64,000 nucleotides of DNA from NCBI GenBank assembly GCA_004123355.1, contig SCHM01000007.1, positions 682,001 to 746,000 of the forward strand, read 5' to 3'. This DNA is from Amphirosellinia nigrospora. Lineage: Eukaryota; Ascomycota; Sordariomycetes; Xylariales; Xylariaceae. Shown one piece after another: positions 21,426-33,179 of the stretch (position 1 is its first letter; each line of letters begins with the position of its first letter). The position numbers and the translations under genes were made by a program. Under the pieces are notes generated by a model that did no database searches, was not told the DNA's origin, and was given only the letters and a program-made list of their open reading frames with translations.

Positions 21426-23179
21426 CTAGGCCATGTACTCGGTATCACCCGCCGTGGCAATCAAAAGGTCGTCATTGGTGAGCTAGAACCTTCGAACGTG
21501 GCCGAACGTGTAGGGTGTGTTGACATAGTGTACTGAAGCTCGAAATGTAGCTCATCGTCGACGATAACGCTAACGCGAATGGCACCATCTTGTGGAACAT
21601 TTACTGTCATATATACCACGATAAGGAGTTCCTGAAACTCCTTCGCTCTCAGAGCAAGAGACTTCACGAGCACTCTACTATTATGGACACCTGTCAGCAA
21701 AGCAAGTACGGATGTCACTTCAGCTTCTGCGACTCTACCACGCTCGCCGGCGTTCGTAAAATATGGGCGTTTTACAACACCGAGCACAGCGGAGTTAAAT
21801 TAGTTCACTTCAAGGGTCCCTTCAAGTCTGCTCTTGATAGAGCGATGGCACGACGAAAGTATTTGTTTGGTCCTGGTCAAAACGGGATGAATCTGACCGG
21901 ACTCCATTCGGCTTCACCAGCTTGCATCGGCTGCCTATCAGATCACCATGCCCCTCAACAGCATTACTAGAAGTACGGAACTACAGAGCTGAAAGCGAAT
22001 ATCAGATCCGCTGCCACACATCCGAATCCCGCCTTTCTCACAGTTAGTGACGCGACCGTTGTCCACTATGGCACTGACCCTCTACTTGGCTTTCATCTTG
22101 TCTCAGTTGATGTTCCTCTTAACTTAACTCGACTAACACTTCTGTCAAGCGACTTCCTCGGCATGAGTATGCGGCCCTTGGCCGCGCCGAGTGTGGCCAA
22201 TGGATGGTATCGAAGACACTACTATCCTAGTAGTGTCAGAGTGCGATTTTTCACCGGCGACGCCGTTGCCTTTCCGCACACCCTGCAACGGAAGCGCGTG
22301 TCATCAGAGAACACAGCTCACTGGTGCCGCGACCGATATAGTGTCAGTCCGCTCTTGCTCAATGCCACTAATTATTTGTCTAGTGCCGGAGCTCCTGTTG
22401 AGTTCGACGTAATAGACACGTTGAATCTCTGTGATCGCTAACGCTCCTGACCGCCGCCGCACCCTTGTTACGTGATCACGCTTGGTTATACTGTGTACCG
22501 AAGTTCTTGCCAATAATCACAAAAGCTATCGAGAAGCACTCGACGCAATACGGTGTGGTCATGTGCCGACTCTATCTACGCTTCTTGGTCTGTTCCCGAT
22601 TGAATATTGGACCATCACTTCTCTATCTCGATAGGCGACGAAAGAATACTCGATATTCCCACACAAGTTCTGTCTAAGAATGAACGACTTAGTCCGGAAC
22701 AAGCTCAAATATTCCTCAGGAGGTGTTGGAAGCTTGCAATCTACATGAGCTTGGGTGCAATGCTATCGTCTCAAAATATTCCAATCCGGTTCGATCCGAA
22801 GCATTGCAAGGATTCTCTATGGGAAGACCGGGCATATCGCACATGGAATATAAACCTCGAGGCTGTTCGGTATCACGGAATTACGCACTAGTATGGCATC
22901 CGCGCCCCATTTTGTATTAGCCCAGACCCGAGTCAAATGTGACTGGGATGCAGTAATGAAAAGCACCATAGGTCTCATCGAAAACAGATCGAATGCCCCA
23001 ATAGGTATGAACTACTATCAAGAGCTCAACATATATCTTCATATACTAACTGTTTTCTCTACTGATGTTCTGAAAAACCGGGGCAAGCGCGACGAAGATT
23101 CGATGCCAACACCTTTCATGACTTCTTCTATTAGCTCTAATTATAGATGGGAAATGGGGAGACTTACGAGACTGGAAGA

Positions 23180-23222
23180 CAGGTCTGATTTTGACACCTG
23201 AGTTTTCACTATCTACACATGA
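23180..23222 (+). repeat. 43-bp dispersed repeat, copy 2
   Basis: Second copy of 14956-14998, same orientation. It lies inside the DUF4470 pseudogene between piece 3 motifs, so it may be a small insertion. Confidence 0.8.
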
Positions 23223-23497
23223 AACTAGCCGCATTCGGTAATCACACTGTGACAGGCCAATCAATTACGTTAGATCGCGGAAAAGGCTAGCAGTATCCAC
23301 CGCTACGGGTCTCAACAAGCTAGGCACACTTGCGGTTCATTGCCAGCTTTAGGGTGCTGGCCGATAGGGCATGGCAGAATGTCTTGCCGGCATGTCAATT
23401 GTCCTTTGGAGACATTTTCACGCGTGGGAAGCCGTATGATAACTCTTATGAGATTTCTGTGTTAGAGGATGATTCCGGCTGGAGCGGCAACCTTCTG

Positions 23498-23985
23498 TGT
23501 CACACGGATCCTGGTCAGTGCGCAATACAGTGCCACACAGGGATATACACGGAGTTTGCTAGATACTACCCTACGAGGCTGAGGCGGTCGTACGAAGTTA
23601 TCGTGAGTCTCAGAAGCAGATACCGAGCTGAACTCGAACACCGAGACACTAACTTCAATGTAACATCGCCCAAGCCCTCAATTTATAGACGAATTCCCAG
23701 GACTTTCGCCTCCTCGCAGACCTCCGAAAGCCTGACTCCTCGAGAGGAGTTGAGGCTACTCTAACCAATGCGATTGCGCCAATATATTATGTCTCAGCCC
23801 ATGATAATGCCTCGGAGGGGTCTCCGGTTTCCAGGACCTTCCAGGACCTTCCAGGAGTTTCCAGGAGTCTGTGTGGCTCCTGTGGCTATAGGTCCTGTGG
23901 CTAGGTCCTAAGAGTGGTCCGTGTGACAGGCTCGAATTCCCCCTTCGAGGGAAATTCCAAGCCCTCAATCAGAGCCGTTGTGACA
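23498..23985. mobile_element. Solo LTR, family A copy 4, TSD TTCTG
   Basis: Starts TGTCACACGGATCCTGGTCA and ends GAGCCGTTGTGACA. The 5-mer TTCTG stands at 23493-23497 and again at 23986-23990, a perfect target-site duplication. It interrupts DUF4470 coding sequence. At 488 bp it is about 130 bp longer than its relatives, because 23735-23935 holds an extra segment with a GTTTCCAGGA/CCTTCCAGGA tandem run and words shared with 29470-29555. Confidence 0.95.
23735..23935 (+). repeat. Extra segment nested in LTR, related to 29470-29555
   Basis: Shared order: CCTCGA.AGG, GTTGAGGCTA, TATGTCTCAGCCCA, AATG, TCGGAG. It also contains three to four copies of a CCTTCCAGGA-like 10-mer (23836-23872). None of this is in the other four LTR copies. 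Confidence 0.65.
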
Positions 23986-24334
23986 TTCTGCTTCAGCGGC
24001 CTCTAGACGTCTAAGTCGCCTTTGGAGTCCATAGCTCACCAGAAACTGTTGCTACATTCCTCCCAAAGCTTGTTCTTACGCTAGACGTATATGAGACAAC
24101 TCTCGATAATTCGAACGCGGTCTACGTCACACGATTCGCACCCAATCAGACGGGCTTTTCGATTGTGACTGGATTTGCCCAAAGTACACCAACCAGTTGC
24201 ATCCAAACAAGAGCGGAGCCTCCACTGATCGCGACTGGCGACGAAAAGACCAGGCGAATGATAACGGTTACTGGCCGGCTTGACGTCACGTCCAGCAAGC
24301 TTAAACAGGCACCGGATGTGAGGTAATTAGTGAA

Positions 24335-25300
24335 GTAAACTGCGTCACTATGCACTATTACAAACTCACTATGACAGAGTGCGCCTTTGTGTATATGGTT
24401 CCCCGTCTTTATCAAAGAGACGCGTCGAAAGTTGAGGATCGCTCAAAAGTCATCTTACCCCCCTACATGTCCCATTTCCGGGTATCACAACTTAGTTAGA
24501 AGTAATACCCAAAGTCACATGCTGTAGTAGAGCACATTTGTGATTATAGTCCTCATAGTCCTCATAGTCTAGGTACCCTCAATTCATAGATCGACCACCA
24601 CCACCCTATTATCAAGTCAAGTGTATACTCCTCATCATGTGAGTTTCATATATGTTTTAGATACACTGGCGAGACTTGTGAGATTATTGTTGATTTTTAT
24701 GTAGCATCCGCGTTGATCATCGCTTGAGAGGTGGTGTGCTGTGTTGTGTAACGTTCAGAAGTGCCTGGAGATGGTTTGGTAGAATTTCTTTGAATGACTC
24801 ACATATGATAAAAAGGGATAATGCCTGCAGAAAACACCAAAACACCAAACTATCGAGGTTTTGTGAAACCATTTCCGTAAACGATGCAGCAATTTCAGCA
24901 AGTGTGTCGCGACAAAGTTTCGTGGAGCTCACACCTAAATAAATTGTTTGGAACAATATGAGTTGAGAGAAATCTCAAGTTACTCACTAAGTTATATAAA
25001 ATTCGTTCAAAATCCGGCTAGAATAAGTTCAACTCATAAATGAGTGCACCTTTTAGCACCTCAGACAAGTTTGCTTCCGCTTCATTACCATAAATCATTA
25101 GGAAAACCTGCATAACGCGCAGGAACATAGCTGACTTTCCATCTCTCCCACTTTACAATATCCGATAGTTACTATCCCGTTAATAGTGTCCATCATTAGA
25201 GATCCCATGAAGAAGAAGAAAAAAGACAAAAGAAGCAGGAGTATATGATGATTTCCTGCAGTGCTCCTCTCCACTCAAGGTTCCGATTCGCCGGCCGAGA
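24335..25300. other. No supported gene
   Basis: Short frames on both strands without recognisable content. Two TCCTCATAG words are repeated in tandem near 24550. The right end is the downstream flank of the Zn2Cys6 gene. Confidence 0.4.
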
Positions 25301-25306
25301 AGAGAC

Positions 25307-27426
25307 TCAGGTCGCCGCCGGCACCGGATCGACGCACCTGATCCCTTTCGAGATTTTTAAAAAAGTGTTCGGTATCTTCCATGCTTGACTCACAGGCCGA
25401 CGCATGCACAGCACTTGGAATGAGCACTGAGCCAGGTGTGGGGTAAGTCCGAGTAAATGATACTGAAGACTCAAGTTGGGGTTGTTCTGATAAGTTTTCA
25501 GTATCCTGCCCATCTGACTGAAGGAGACGAAATCCCTCAAATTTCCAGCAGACGTTTCTTCAAATCCAACGCTGTCCGTGCCACCCTCTCGGAATCGAGA
25601 TGTTGGCCTATCAGACAATCTTTCTTTCTTGCTATCCCTGCGATAACCGAGCTTGATCGCATCAAGGTAGTTATTCACATGACGCAGGGCACCCATGAAT
25701 TTAGAGGCCATTTTTGACCATGTGGACATTTTCATCAGCGTTTGAAGGGCCAGCGCGGCTGGCCCGTGTTTAAAAATGTCTTCGAGGTTGTCTTCTTGTA
25801 GATTTCTGGAGTCAAAACTCAACATATGTCTCTCGGTATCTATCTGGGGGAAGTGGGCGCTGTACAGCCCTACTAGCCCTGCATTCCATACAGCAAAGAT
25901 GACAATGGCCGACTGCGGTAACTTGTCACTTTTCTGACATATCATGATTAAGTCTATGATGCCTCTTGACGCTTTAAAGAGCTGCTCGGCGCTCGTTCGC
26001 CAAAAACCAGCAGGGGCTTCTTCAGTGAATATAGGTTGATGCAGGGCTTCCGGTTTTTGGCATCGCAATGGTGTAAATGGGAGGTGCTCTCGATGAAGCA
26101 GTATAATGCACACGAACCGGAGCATGTGTAGTAATACAAATACGCTCGAGGCTTGATGGTTCTCGTGTTTTAGGTAATTGAAGTTTGAAAATGTATCGCT
26201 GCTCGGAAGCAGAAAGTCAAAGGTTTTAGGGCTGTAATCAAACAGAAGAAGGAAGAGTCTCGGTGCCAAGGAGGGTGTTCGTCTTTGGCACAACCGCCAT
26301 GGTGGATGTAGTGGGCAATCTTACCCCACAAGTTACTAGTTGTATGAAGCGACTTAATATATTGTCATCGTCTCCACTGTGTTCCAACTGGCTCAGGCGA
26401 CGAGTATGCACTTCCATGTCCAAATCAAATCTGAATTCGGAACAAGGAAGTTGAATATGAAGGTCCTTCTCTTGTATAGTCCACATTCCATGATTACCAC
26501 AAATGAGCATTCGGTCGAGAATGAAACAGCTGAACATAAGGCGTCGTCTGATCTCCCTTTGCACGGTGAGTTGGGACTTGTGGTCTACGCTGTTGAGTCG
26601 CAAGTTGGGTGGAAAAGTTGCATCCCGTTCTCTTGTGTCTTCTCGTCGCCGAGTTTTAAGATCTGGGCCATCCTGATAGCATGGCCAACATACGTCCATG
26701 CTGCGATGCCGCCAGGTTTGGATTGCGCTCGGCTCCATTCATAATGACCAAGCATGAGTAATGCACCCACTCGATCTACGGATACAGCACTCATGTTTTC
26801 TCGGGTTGGTTGAAGAGCTTTGGCTAGGATATCAGCATAATATTCCGACGCAATAGCTGTATCAGGCGGGTTTTGGTCTGGGCAAGTTTTCGCACTGCCA
26901 GATTCATTATTATACATTTGTGCCGTATAATTAACTAGACCGGGATGGAAACGCGCAGTCAGAGTCAAGACGCCGAGGAAACTTATGCTACTCTCTGAAT
27001 TTTGCCTTGGAGTTTGTGATTTCCTTTGGCCAAGCTCCTCTTTCATCGTGGGTAGGTGTAGGAATGAGAGTTCAGGGGCGAAATGTAGCTTGTATAAGTC
27101 AAAAACTTGTTCCCATAAATCTTCAGTCAAAATGAAGCAGACAAGGCAGCTTCAACAAGTACCGCAGTACTTTGGCCGCCATTTGTTGAGACGTCGTCAA
27201 TCTTGGGGCGTTTTCTGACTGGTTTGGTATCTTGTTCTTGTGCGTGTAATTTTGGGGGTTCCGCACGTTTAGAACGGACGGGACTGGGACTTTCGAAAAC
27301 GCAGTCCTTGCCTTTGCCTGCCTTATCGCAGTTGTGGCATGGGCCGGATCCTTTGGTATTTTCGCACTTGATTTTAGATTTACGACATCTCGTGCAGGCA
27401 ATGTTCGAACGCATTGGAGGTCGCAC
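25307..27426 (-). pseudogene. Zn2Cys6 transcription factor, frameshifted
   Basis: Fungal binuclear zinc-cluster regulator, expected to bind DNA in the nucleus. The start chosen at 27426 puts the zinc cluster at residues 11-42: ACTRCRKSKIKCENTKG and PCHNCDKAGKGKDC (Cys 11, 14, 21, 30, 33, 42). A 50-bp intron at 27170-27121 (GTACTG...CTGAAG, branch TTTGACTGA) restores phase into NLWEQVFDLYKLHFAPELSF. The middle homology domain follows: AAWTYVGHAIRMAQILKLG, then REIRRRLMFSCFILDRML, then LHMLRFVCIILLHREHLPF. Near 26640 and in 26330-26230 the reading frame changes with no usable intron (the LWGKIAHYIHHGG segment lies in a third frame). It is therefore a recent pseudogene or carries assembly indels. 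A 5' extension in another frame reaches 27722. No target cluster is visible nearby. Confidence 0.8.
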
Positions 27427-28194
27427 CCCTCCCTCCTGTACACGCCATTTCTCGGTTCACCGACTATTGCCACCTCTGGTAACTCAGTATTGGACGGCTC
27501 GGTTTCTGAGCATGCTCGTCCAATAGGAAGGTGTGATTTGAAGAGAGTGCCGGATGGAGAAAGTGGCTTCGCTTCTCTAGGCTTTGGTGTCACCCGACCC
27601 AACGTAGGAATTGTCACATCGAGGTCTTGGGATTCTGAAGAGCAAAGCATCGAGTGGATACGGATAGGGGTCGACATCATGACTGTTGAGAGGTTTATGG
27701 GAGCCGACGCGTCATTCAACATCGCTCACAATGTGAGAATAAAAATTATAGTATTGCGCATTGCTCAAACGGTCAACTATGCTGTGTTAACAAAGCGAGA
27801 TGGGCACAACTTAGGTAGCTAGGTAGCTTCAAAGTTTTCGTTTCAGTGGTATTCTCTGAGCAGAGTGGATGGGAACTATGCGGAAGCATTATAATAAAAT
27901 GATGGGAGAGTAGTTCAGACAAATGGCAGATACGAGAGAAAACCAGGCGGTAGAACATTCTTAACCAATAAATAACGAGAGACGGGTTTCTCGTTCAAAA
28001 CCGTTACATCCCAGTGTCTCACTGCAGGTATATCACCAACATTGTACCAACATCAATTGGAAATCTTGGTGTCGTGTATGCCCATAGTAAAAGCGACCTG
28101 TCAGGTGCGCACATTGATGCGGTAGCAAGGCTGTTGGGACCCATGCTTCGAGTTCAGGCATGAAAACTAACTCTAACGCTCAGAGTGGCCTACA

Positions 28195-28262
28195 TACGTG
28201 CAGCTCTCCAGGATGATAATCGCGTAGCATTGTGCTAAAACTAGAGTACTGTGAATTGAAGT
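28195..28262 (-). repeat. Dispersed repeat B, inverted copy
   Basis: The minus strand reads ACAGTACTCTAGTTTTAGCA, then CAATGCTACGCGATTATCAT and CCTGGAGAGCTGCACGTATG, matching 18316-18412. Confidence 0.7.
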
Positions 28263-29065
28263 AGGAAAATCAATCTCGAAGCCTTTTGCCACTCCACAAC
28301 CCCTGGTCAATAAATAGACATAGAGAACTTGCTACAGTACCAAAAATTCCCTGTCAGTGTACAAGCCCTAGCGATCATACTTGTAGGAGAGATGCAAATG
28401 TGGATGTAGCCAATGACCCCGTTCAGGACCCGGTTTCTGGAAAGTGCACTACAAGCACAACACGTTGGTACATCTTTACTCACTGTACAATGCTTTAGAA
28501 AACGCGGAGACACGTGCGGAAGCCGCCCGGGCAGTGTATGTAGAGGGCCTGGCTGCCAGACCAACCCATGTCACTGGATGATTCTATGACCGACGTGTGG
28601 CTACTTGACGTGAAAAGTCAATGACAAGAAACGAAAAGACGGAGTGACAGAAAATAAAGCTAGTTGCAAGGTAGCATTCGGCAGCTCGAGTGCGATGTGA
28701 CTAGAGAGGAGGATGCCTGGACCTTACCTACCTACTATAGGTAGTTTCCCCTAACTGTCTGGTACAGAAATGCAGAAGAGATAATGCATGAGACTACGGA
28801 CAAAGGACGACGCCGATACCTACTAGTTGGGGTAATTCGAGTTATCAAAGTTATGCCCGGGCTGCTTGGGCGCCAGCCTGTCGGTACCCAATCAATGTCG
28901 CGCGGGTGGCATGAAAATGGCGGGGAACCAACATACACTACAGGTCAGGGAATTTTCGGTAGGCAGTCCGCCAAATCTACCTACTTGCTTTGACATGGGC
29001 TATGAAGTGGCAAAAAGGCTTCGCGACTGATCAACAGCTATTTTCCCGCTGTACTTGAATTCATA

Positions 29066-29165
29066 TGGAAGCTTCGTGAGTAACAGTACTCTTTCTTTCC
29101 TAGTTCTAGCGTGGGGCTAAAGAATTATTATCCTGGTGACCTGTAGGTAGCTGAGAAGTGAGTAG
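29066..29165 (+). repeat. Dispersed repeat B, copy 3
   Basis: Contains AACAGTACTCTTTCTTTCCT, AGTTCTAGCGTGGGGCTA, ATTATTATCCTGG and ACCTGTAGGT in the order of the 18316 copy. Confidence 0.7.
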
Positions 29166-29263
29166 GTACTGTACCTTTCGACAAAATGACTCAACAAAGT
29201 GACTCGTCAACATTGCATGGTTTCATTCCTAGTGTACAGTAACTAATTTACTTAACATACGTA

Positions 29264-29295
29264 CAGGTCTACAGGATGATAATTGTGTCGGTGAG
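29264..29295 (-). repeat. Dispersed repeat B, partial inverted copy
   Basis: The minus strand reads CACAATTATCATCCTGTAGA then CCTGTACGTATG, the right-hand part of repeat B. Confidence 0.6.
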
Positions 29296-29344
29296 AATTT
29301 TTCTATGTCTACTTACTGACCCAGGGTTGCTAAATGGCAACAAT

Positions 29345-29465
29345 GCTTCGAGAGCCTTGTGATTAACAGTACTCTTACTTTCCTAATCCTTAGCACGGTG
29401 CCGCACAATTATCATCCATTGTGTAGATCTACATATACCCGTGATTCTGCTGTAGTAGATACCGA
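29345..29465 (+). repeat. Dispersed repeat B, copy 4
   Basis: Contains AACAGTACTCTTACTTTCCT, CCTTAGCACGGTGCCGCACA and ATTATCATCC. It is followed by TCTGCTGTAG as in the 18316 copy. Confidence 0.7.
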
Positions 29466-31884
29466 ATTCTAATCCTCGAAAGGGTTGAGGCTATCAATGC
29501 TATTCTGCCTATGTCTCAGCCCACGAAAATGATCGGAGTGAAATCGGCCTCCGGGACTTCTACGCCGCGAAGCGCTTCGCGTCGACCCCCACTCTAGAAA
29601 GAACGCTGGCGTTGTATCGGATTGCACTCATACATACCTAGGTACCTAGGTAGTCATTATTAGCAGATTTGCATCCCAAGCCCAACAGATATATAACACA
29701 GCCTACGCAGACCTACGTCATTGGGCGTAGCAAAAATTTAAGTTGCAAGTATCTACGTAAATCTAGGGAAACTGTGGGCTTGTCAAGTGTCATCCTCGGC
29801 GGCCGCAAGTAGAAGACTTCAACCGTGCTAGTCCTCGTTGCTTGCCTTGATCGAGACGTTCTTATTGGAGAGCTTCGGCGCGAGGTAGGCCAACTATAGA
29901 GATCTAAAACTATGGAGTTTAACCCTTGCGCTCCTTGTTTCGCAGGAGTCTCTTTCTTCGCGGGTGGCGCAGAAACAAGCTTCAAGATCATGTCCGCTCG
30001 AGGAAGTCCTCTTGCCTTAGTCCGGGGAATCTCGCAACGTTGGTATAAACGGCTCGACGACATTCGTGACAACTTTCAGGCTGGCTACGCAGGCTACGCA
30101 TTGGATCATGACGATGACTATTATGCTCCGATTAAAATGAGGAGGATAGGATGGCATGATAGCCGTGCTATGTAGCTTTGAACCTAAACAATTCGAGGAG
30201 CTCGTACACGTGTATGTAGTCCTTGCCGAGGGAATTCAGGAAAATGTAAATTACTACCCATCTAGGACTAGACGACGGCATGTTGTGGCCCAACTTCGGT
30301 GTTTTGTCGATGGTTCGTTGGATTTGTTGGGCACGTTGGATCTGGAGGTCCACGCTACGCAATGGCTCTGGAAGATAACTGGCAGAGCACGTCTATGCCA
30401 CGGCCGGGCAGAGCTTTATTATCGCGGCAACGGTCCGGGCATTTACGGGGAGGTCATATGTTACTACTTACTGTAATTCCATAGCGTCAATTGCATCCCG
30501 GAGCCTGCCCGAGTCAGCATGTGGGTAGGTGAACCAACTTCGTTTCCCGTATTTCTGTACCGTTCTTGCACACCCACCGAAAACGTCTCTCTGTGTTTCG
30601 TTGCAAGGTGGCGGACGGCATAGTCATCCGGAAACCAGCTCATAGCCTGGAGCGGAACAGTTCAGTGACGCTGTGGCGGTGAGGAGATCCGCGCAGGGGT
30701 ATGAGAGACAGAACACAACTCCTGGCTGAGGCCAGATTTTCCTTCTTGCAGCTTCAGACAGGGATGAATGTACACGTGTACACTACCAAAGACGGAAGAG
30801 GGATCTTGATGTTGATCGGAGATGCAGCAGATAGGACTTTGTGAGACTGGGACTTACCAGGGGCTGGATTATCGGTGGTAAGGCATGCACACCTGGCCAC
30901 GACCGGCTGATAATGTACACTGACTTTGAAACGATCGGGATCGTATAGTAGATCTTCGGGTCAATAGCAAGGAAAGGTAGTAAGCCACTTGGCATCCACG
31001 GCATCTTTGCCGCCATTCTGCTCTGGCTCTGACTCGACGAGGCGCCGGAGTTGTTCGCAATATGGAGTCCCATGTCACTGTCCAACCGAACCGTGCCGTG
31101 TTAACCTCTCGCCGGAGCGCAAGGGCTAGGTCACCGGTGGAACATACCTACCAGGTATCGGCCTTGGTAACGTTGCAGCGAATATAGTACCAGCACAAGC
31201 CATAATATAACCCAGCCATGCAACGCTAAGTCATAATCACACACACTGTCAGCCAAATACTACGCAGGGACATCATAATGTAACCACGCTGCAAGCCATA
31301 ATACTAGGTACCTAGGTACGCTGCATCATCCATGGGCGGCACTGGGCAACCAGCCCAGGTTTTGCCCAGGTACCTACCTACCTAATGTAATACTTCATCA
31401 CAAGCCTGCCTGCAAGTACCTTATATGTACCTAGGGTAATTGGTTGGTAATCCGATCCTAGCTCAGCCCAATCGTAATACTGATCATTGCCACTAGGAAC
31501 CTCGCCACAGGATTTCGGGGCAATTTCGTCAAAGATTACATTGTCGTATCCTAGCAACAATTTGCCAACGTCCCATTTGACCACCCGGATCGGATCCGGA
31601 CACCCTATTAGTGTACCAACACATCCTTGGGCGAGTTCTGCTCATTCGGCTCATTCACAGGCTTAGATCGAGAGAACCGCCAACTCGTGCCTGGGAGACC
31701 TACCTTTGTCCAAAAGCCGAGAGCTTTCCTCTAAAGACTGTTTTTGCATACCGAGTAGGTCTGGCTCGCAATGGCACGCTACAACAACTGCCTGGAAGCA
31801 AAGATCTGCTACAGGCCTGTCGTGCGGGAAAGGTCGCGCCCGTAATAGAAGACGATGCTTTGCGCGGACACTTTTCATTATTAA

Positions 31885-33168
31885 GAGGCTATCGACAGGG
31901 CGTCCGCCGCGGGCATCCTCGTCGGGACGATCGTTCTAACATATCCAAGCTACTTGTGCGAGACAGAAATGGAAGGCAACACCGACCGCTACACATCATT
32001 CTACATCAATTTGATGCGTCCTCTTTGGGATGCTGATGCTGCGATTCACGACTTACACATCTTGTTCGAGACCCTAGGCGAAGACCGCCGCCTACGTGTG
32101 TGAGCCGTTCGAGGACGTTGCGGCCACCTTCAACAGACTAAAATGTAGGCAGCCCCAGGAAAACTCGATAAAAAAACGGATCAATATTGTATTTGCGGAT
32201 AGAAGTAGCAGCACATCAGTACGTCTCACATCTTCTTTGTTTCCTATCTTCGTAGCTCAACGCTCCCCATCGCCCGTAAGGAGGAGCGCCACTTACATGA
32301 TCCGCAGAACATCCAAGTACAAAGCTAATATTATGATGCACATGGAGTTTTCAAAAATGCTCAATCGAACGAGGATTCCAACTGGAAACATAGTAATATG
32401 CCTTGACTTCGCTCGCCCTCCCGATACCTTACTAACTACTTTCAAGGCCTGTGGGTGGTAGTTACTTATCCAACGAGGCGGTTCGAGACCTGACCGGAGC
32501 TGACCTAGCGCATAGATGGCGCTTAAGTGAGATATCGTATTTCATTAAACTTTTCGAGGACCATGATACTTCTTGGCTCTCGGCTGTGTCGGCCGGCGCG
32601 GCGGTATGTACAATGCGCCTCCCTCCACCAACACTAAGCGTCGACAAGTCCGCCATGGCGGTACAGTTGATGATGCGATTCGACGCCTCCAGCCAGATAT
32701 GAGTACCGAGTTCTCATGCGCGGGTTCTTCTTAGTAAGGTATGTGCTTCTGAATTGGCGAGAAAACGGACTGTGGTGTTAATATGCACACAGCTCTCCTC
32801 CATTGTGTACGAGGTCCCTTGTCTCGCGACATACTACATTCCGACTGATATGTGACCCGAACAACGATGAGAAGCCTGCTATCGCACGAATCGTTCGAGA
32901 CAGGGACGAAACGCGACGCCTTCGGCCCCTTTTTTTAACACCCCGAGCGAGTCTGGACGGCCCTATCTCCACGTTTGACCTGCGATTCGAGGTTCAAGGC
33001 ACAGATCTCCCACCGGCATCATCTCTTTCTCTGCGACCAGCCGTGCTGCCTGCCATGCCGCAACAAGCGGACAGAATTCTATATGCTAGCGCGCCAACGC
33101 CAATCATGCGATTACCTCGCGACCAAGCCCAGCCAACTTCCCCCTCCAGACATGAACGAGTCTCCTAG
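31885..33168 (+). pseudogene. Unidentified fungal family relic, copy A
   Basis: A protein-like region spread over three frames. In order: DRASAAGILVGTIVLTYPSY, NLMRPLWDADAAIHDLHILF, EPFEDVAATFNRLKCRQPQE, GNIVICLDFARPPDTLL, GGSYLS, LSAVSAGAAVCTMRLPPP, FRLICDPNN and GPISTFDLRFEVQGTDLPP. The same series occurs on the minus strand at 57235-58540. The VLTYPSYLC opening and the VICLDF...GGSYLS segment recall the two lobes of actin/Hsp70-type ATPases found as large fungal families, but the phosphate-binding glycines are not intact, so this is only a suggestion. Frames change near 32100 and 32455. Not functional as read. Confidence 0.55.
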
Positions 33169-33179
33169 CCTTCAGAAAC

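Larger units (their letters stand above)
20400..21510. mobile_element. Insertion of unknown type inside DUF4470 gene
   Basis: About 1.1 kb separates the IHND end of piece 1 from the CVDI start of piece 2, where homologues are continuous. It begins near two palindromes (20479-20514 and 20523-20552) and has a GC-rich patch (20620-20720). It carries at 21391-21425 a sequence that also occurs, inverted, just outside the Mutator-like transposase at 61680. A 102-codon frame (21067-21375) is unrecognised. Exact ends and a target duplication could not be fixed by eye. Confidence 0.5.
20110..24330 (+). pseudogene. DUF4470-domain protein pseudogene
   Basis: Four separated plus-strand pieces follow the order of a fungal DUF4470 protein, a family often carrying a MYND finger. 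Piece 1 (to about 20400): FYPIGNTPAISLTQSI and DILLIGFGDVRNILFTIHND. Piece 2 (about 21515-22440): ANGTILWNIYCHIYHDKEFL, SKYGCHFSFCDSTTLAGVRK, HYGTDPLLGFHLVSVDVPL and VEFDVIDTLNL. Piece 3 (22470-23490): EVLANNHKSYREALDAI, LLGLFPIEYWT, LSPEQAQIFLRRCWKLAIYM and VLEDDSGWSGN. Piece 4 (23991-24330): KLVLTLDVYETTLDNSNAVY, RFAPNQTGFSIVTGFAQS and ITVTGRLDVTSSKLKQA. A 1.1-kb insertion separates pieces 1 and 2, and a solo LTR splits 3 from 4. Several stops and frameshifts lie elsewhere. No MYND zinc ligands are seen after piece 4. The family's biochemical role is unknown. Confidence 0.85.
27730..31360. other. Gene-poor stretch with dispersed repeats
   Basis: No supported gene. It holds four of the five copies of repeat B (listed separately) and a 16-bp palindrome CGCGAAGCGCTTCGCG at 29564-29579. 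TACCTAGGTA-type words lie near 28725, 29635 and 31305. A minus-strand stretch at 30362-30168 (LNSLGKDYIHVYELLELF) is vaguely gag-like but too weak to call. Confidence 0.45.

Noticed and set aside
30168-30362. Gag-like minus-strand fragment (LNSLGKDYIHVYELLELF)
   Set aside because: Only one short resemblance; surrounding frames have no retroelement motif.
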